A stretch of DNA of 64,000 nucleotides from Athripsodes cinereus (Eukaryota; Arthropoda; Insecta; Trichoptera; Leptoceridae): NCBI GenBank assembly GCA_947579605.1, contig OX388314.1, positions 18,783,982-18,847,981 on the forward strand, given 5' to 3'. Made by a program: the position numbers and the translations under genes. Under the pieces are notes generated by a model. It was not told where the DNA came from. It saw nothing but the letters and a program-made list of their open reading frames with translations, and made no database searches. Shown piece by piece: positions 59,764 through 64,000 of this stretch (its first letter is position 1; every line of letters begins with the position of its first letter).

Positions 59764-60194
59764 CTCTATATTCAACTCTTAAAAACATTTTGTAATCAAC
59801 TGTAGAATAATTTAAAAATGTTTCACCATTTTTCCAGTAGATGCCTCTGCACGCACCAATTTTACTTCTGTACGGAATAATATTTAAAATATTTTACGTA
59901 ATTTTCCACAGATGGCAGTTTTCCTAAATATCTAAATTATTAACAAATACTTTACCAATATCTTCAATAGATGGCAATAATGGATATTAAAAATCGAATG
60001 AATCTTAGATGTAGTTGTAGTTGTAGATGTTTATAATAATAATAATATATAGCTACATTATAGGTAAACAATTATTCAATACACATTTATATTTATTGCT
60101 TAATTTTATTTGATATTTCTTGTGCCTGAAAATCAAAATTCAAGATCTTTATAGTGGGCTAGTAAATAAATGGTTAGAAAGTTTAATTCTTCTT

Positions 60195-60415
60195 ATTGCA
60201 AAAGAGAACTTCTTTTGTGATTTTTCGAGTGTTCTGTAAAAGAGAGGTGTACGAAAATTCAAAGACATTATAAATCTCAAATTCAGTGATGAGGTTTGCC
60301 ACCCATCATGAATGTTTCAATTTTTAACTGGCATAGAGAAGGCTTGCATGATTATTACATGCAGGTGGTCTGTTGGCTAGTCCACTTGTGGGATGCCGTG
60401 CTGGTGTAATACATT
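60195..60415 (+). repeat. Dispersed repeat R, near full copy 9
   Basis: From TTTTTCGAGTGTTCTGTAAA, AAATTCAGTGATGAGGTTTG, CCACCCATCATGAATGTTTC, TTACATGCAGGTGGTCTGTT to GGGATGCCGTGCTGGTGTAA. With the copy at 44672-44900 it sets the family length. Confidence 0.7.
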
Positions 60416-60558
60416 TTTTTATTTTATTTTATTTCATAAAATATAAACATAATAAAACAGTCACACCAAATCCATTAAAATAGATTTGTCGGCGCGTTCC
60501 TTACATAATAACAATATATACATAATTTATTTCAACCTAATCCAAAGCATCGAACATA

Positions 60559-61415
60559 CAGACGTGTTCAAATTATTAGACTAGAGTTTCAATAACCAAT
60601 TTTTTGTATTTGTCTTCAAATATCTTCTGTTTTTATAAAAATCGTAACAAAGTTTTCTGAAATGTAAAGAACTAACATTGGGTTATATTTTAACCCATTT
60701 TCGTAATTAGCAATGCCGTATTTTTTTTACTAGAGCGTTGGCAACATTGGAAGACATGGAAATTCATGATTTTGTCATTTAGTAACAAAGCGTTCCAGCA
60801 GTTGCGTGGACGTCCTCTTGAGGTATTTTTTTTTTTTTATGTTGAAATCTCTTCAATGATAAGTATTCTTGTAGATTTTTATCAGAAGATGTTTATTTAT
60901 TTAAAATTTTATTTACAAGATATCGTTTTTTTAAAGTATCTTAATATTTTTTCAAAATGGGAAAACAATGTGATAAAGCACCAAAAAATTTCTCTGCGGT
61001 TAAGATTTTATTGCATGAAAATGCTTATACAGTCTTAAATTGTACAAAAAGTAGGAGTTTTGCAAAAAAACAGTTAGCAGAATTTAAAATACTGTTCAAA
61101 ATTGTGGCCAATATGAGCATCATAGAAAAGGAAATTGTGGTCACAAGAGGAAAATCACTCCCAGTGCACAAAGAAATCTGGTGAAAATGGCATTAAACAA
61201 TCGATAAGCTACTTCTAAGGTCCTGTGCGATCAATTAAGTGAAGCTGGACTTAAGGTATCTGCAGTAACTGTGAGGAGACTTTTTGAATGTGGGCTAAAA
61301 TGACGTCGACTGAGAAAAAAACAAAAGATTACACTTGAAATGGCCAAAAAGAGGCTGGAGTGGGCTAAAACCCTAGAAAATATGTCCAGTGAAGACTGGA
61401 GAACAATTAATTAGG
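60559..61415 (+). mobile_element. Tc1-like transposon, 5' part with broken transposase
   Basis: Starts after TA with CAGACGTGTTCAAATTATTA, a Tc1-type inverted end. The transposase remnant begins MGKQCDKAPKNFSAVKILLH (60957), continues GKSLPVHKEIW with a stop, then after stops SEAGLKVSAVTVRRLFECGL, RRLRKKQKITLEMAKKRLEW, AKTLENMSSEDWR. The second helix-turn-helix and R.RRPRKKP..T.....RL.WA......DW order is that of Tc1 transposases. It breaks off before the first catalytic Asp, and the right end is missing. Confidence 0.75.
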
Positions 61416-62662
61416 TGTTTTTACCTTACTCTGAAATAAAAAAGTGTTAGAAGTAGTAGCATAAGATAATAATATTCATCAAATAGAATATAGATAGGTA
61501 AAATATTTAGATGTGGGGATGTAGATCTTTTATAGATCATCTAGGATCATGAAAAGATTAAGCGGGTTAGATAGGTAGGTAGGTACATAAATAAAATACA
61601 AAAAATATTTTTGATTAATAATTTTATTTCAAGATATTTATTTGCAATAGGTCTAGTAACTACATGTTTCCTATCACATATTTAACAATTTTTGTACAAA
61701 AAGTGCAATATTTTAACAAAAATAAATATTTTATACACAGTGTAGGTACATAATATATAACATACAAAAATACCAACTTATAATGTAGGTATTAATCAAA
61801 ATTAAAAAATTAAACATAAAATTTCATTTTATTCACTGTGTCGGTGTTTAGGTAGTAGAATTCCATATCGAAATAATAAAACAAATGTTTTATTCTACTA
61901 ATGGTTTATTATGTGAGAGAGACGTCTTTCGTCTGATGAGGGTTTTGAAATGTTTATGTAAACTTAATAATGATATAAATTCATGAGTTTGTGATATTTT
62001 TTTACTAACTTCCTTAATGAACTTTAAGAGTGTGCTACAAAAAAAAATATCCACATATGTATTATGTGGATACCTACTTAGGAGTATTCTAATATATTGA
62101 CTGAAATTACCATTCATTTTATTATTTTAATTTTAATAGATCGATTTTGTTTCAATTTTGTGAAAAAATACATATATTTATAAATTTTGAAATTGTTTAA
62201 TAAAAGTATATTTTTTTAATGGCACAATATATTTTATTCATCCTAATTAATTCCAATTATATTTTTAGTCATCCAACATACTTATAATATTTATTCATTT
62301 AGTCATTCACAATATAAATCCTTACAATTACTTACTTTGTACACTAAAATGATTTTTTTCTATCATTACTATTTACATCATATCACTGGTTTGTTTGCCC
62401 TTTATTAATAATTAAATTTATTACTATGACTATGAAATAAAAATTAAATGAATATATTTTTAATTACCAATTTAAATTTAGTCACTGAGATTGTCTGCCC
62501 AAACCGATGCAAATTACTGCAATCGATGAAAAATAAATAGAAAAAAATAATATTCTTACATAGGTACACGAAAAAAAAAGAAAAATTGGAAATATAAAGT
62601 ATAGAAAAAACATTACTTAAACAGTAAAACAATAGTTTATAAAATGATATTATTTTCACACA
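61416..62662. other. No gene recognised
   Basis: AT-rich; TAGGTAGGTAGGTAC run at about 61573. Nothing with coding support. Confidence 0.4.
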
Positions 62663-62995
62663 TACATACCTACCATCACGCCGCTTCCCTCGCGGGGTAG
62701 GCAAAAAAGATCGAGCGCCACTTCCTTCTATCTTAATATACATCTTTCGCTTTCGTCACTGTCATACAATTCCTCATGCATTGCTCTCCTGTTCAATGTG
62801 CTCAACCCATGACCGTCCTGTAGGATTTGATTTAAATGATCTTGCCATTTAATCATTGGACGTCCATGTCTCCGAGCACCATTCCTCTAAGCCAAATAGG
62901 TATATCTTCTTAGTCATTATGTCCTCATTCATTCTTTCCACGTGCCCAAACCATCTTAACTTATTTACATTCATCCTTGTAATTACACCAACTTT
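62663..62995 (-). mobile_element. Family E retrotransposon 3' fragment
   Basis: Minus strand from GGATGAATGTAAATAAGTTA through GGCAAGATCATTTAAATCAA to CCGCGAGGGAAGCGGCGTGA then TGGTAGGTATGTATGTGTG. Frame breaks present. It shares its 5' break region with 58545. Confidence 0.8.
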
Positions 62996-63100
62996 CAATC
63001 ATTTTACACATAATTATAAAAAGTTCAATTAAATGATGAACATAAAATAGCCCTGATATTTCGCAAACGAGTGGACATAGAATAAGATAAAATAGAACAT

Positions 63101-63280
63101 TTAAAAAAAAAAAGATATATCTGGGTTTTGTTATAAACCCAAATACAACCTTATACCTACACCTTTCACAGTAAGCTAAAAGCTTGTGACGTGAAAGGGG
63201 AATTTGCCAGCACCTGGGATCGAACCACGGTCCCCTTGTTCACGAGGCCGAGACTCTACCTCCAGGCTAGCGACGAACTA
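63101..63280 (-). mobile_element. tRNA-derived SINE, family A copy
   Basis: Minus strand: TCGTCGCTAGCCTGGAGGTA, B box GGTTCGATCCC, CTTTTAGCTTACTGTGAAAG, ending AACCCAGATATATCTTTTTT. Confidence 0.85.
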
Positions 63281-63649
63281 ACGAACGAACATAAATTAGG
63301 TATATATAATATTATGTACCAACGAAAGAAAATACAAAAATAAGTTTACCAATTACAAGCTTTTTTCCTACAAAGTATAAGTCTTTAGTTTCGTTTTATA
63401 GTTACATACAAAGGTATAATAATTATACAATAGCATGTGAATCTTAATTTACGTGTCCTAATATAGGACAATTTAATATTGTAATGTGATGGAACACATT
63501 GAATTAATTTGAAGTTGGCAGAATAGATATTAATTAAGGCACAGTAATTCACGTTTATCGATAATTTACAAAAATATTTACATATAAATTATTGATTATA
63601 ATATTATTAAATTACTGATTTGATTATTGAACTGAAAAATAACCACGTA
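63281..63649. other. No gene seen
   Basis: AT-rich spacer before the tandem repeat. Confidence 0.4.
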
Positions 63650-63766
63650 TATTATAATATACATTATATTATATTAGGTAACATGTCATATAATATACAT
63701 TATATTATATTAGGTAACATGTCATATAATATACATTATATTATATTAGGTAACATGTCATATAAT
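63650..63766 (+). repeat. 36-bp tandem repeat, about 3.3 copies
   Basis: Units ATAATATACATTATATTATA then TTAGGTAACATGTCAT, nearly identical. The period is a multiple of three, so all frames repeat; no evidence for translation. Confidence 0.9.
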
Positions 63767-64000
63767 ATTATGACACGACTTTCAATTTTTTACTATACCC
63801 GAAAATGAGTTTACTTACAATATTTACAATACATTTACAATTTGACATTTTTACAAGATATTATAGTTTTTTTTTCATAAGTAATTAATTAATGCAATTA
63901 AAACAAATCCTAATAATGTAATTATTTTACTAGATTCAACTACAAATGAGGAATTTTCAGAATCCATTTCTAAAACTCTAAAATCGTAGTTGTTATAAAC

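Noticed and set aside
63650..63766. Regular 36-bp repeats that could suggest a CRISPR array
   Set aside because: The units are directly tandem without unique spacers, and the DNA is eukaryotic. It is a minisatellite.

Overview
This window looks like nuclear DNA from an insect, most likely a moth or butterfly (Lepidoptera). It is strongly AT-rich and has short exons with GT/AG introns, an insect-type 5S rRNA sequence and many small transposable-element copies. The lineage is inferred from repeat style and the 5S sequence; no species can be named.

One complete host gene is supported: a ten-exon minus-strand gene (49979-54766) for a sodium-coupled solute transporter of the SLC5 family. Its exons join in phase to 574 codons plus a stop. 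Two exons of an unidentified plus-strand gene lie at about 1072-1248 and 7067-7186; both junctions are phase 0. A proline-rich coding-like exon followed by AATAAA lies on the minus strand at 16737-16947. A nearly complete 5S rRNA copy lies on the minus strand at 58922-59039.

Most of the rest is mobile-element debris. There are about ten 5'-truncated copies of one non-LTR retrotransposon lineage (two subfamilies with different 3' microsatellite tails), CR1-like and RTE-like fragments, and two tRNA-derived SINE families. A 5S-rRNA-derived SINE with a LINE-type tail sits in an intron of the transporter gene. A solo LTR with a 4-bp target duplication lies at 27210-27735. There is a broken Tc1-like element, several long foldback elements, and a dispersed repeat of about 120-220 bp present at least nine times. 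Positions 9203-16679 form a nested structure: an outer hAT-like element with an exact 8-bp target duplication holds a second element with a 10-bp direct repeat, which holds many further insertions.

The most interesting signal is a set of hammerhead-ribozyme motifs inside long foldback elements (600-781, 8590-8811, 18646-18847, with a decayed relative near 36060). In each, the CUGANGA core, helix II, GAA and helix III are in the right order, and helix I continues into or lies within long inverted arms. Penelope-like retroelements are known to carry such ribozymes, so these may be remnants of that class. The paired head-to-head ribozyme layout at 8590-8811 deserves a direct test.
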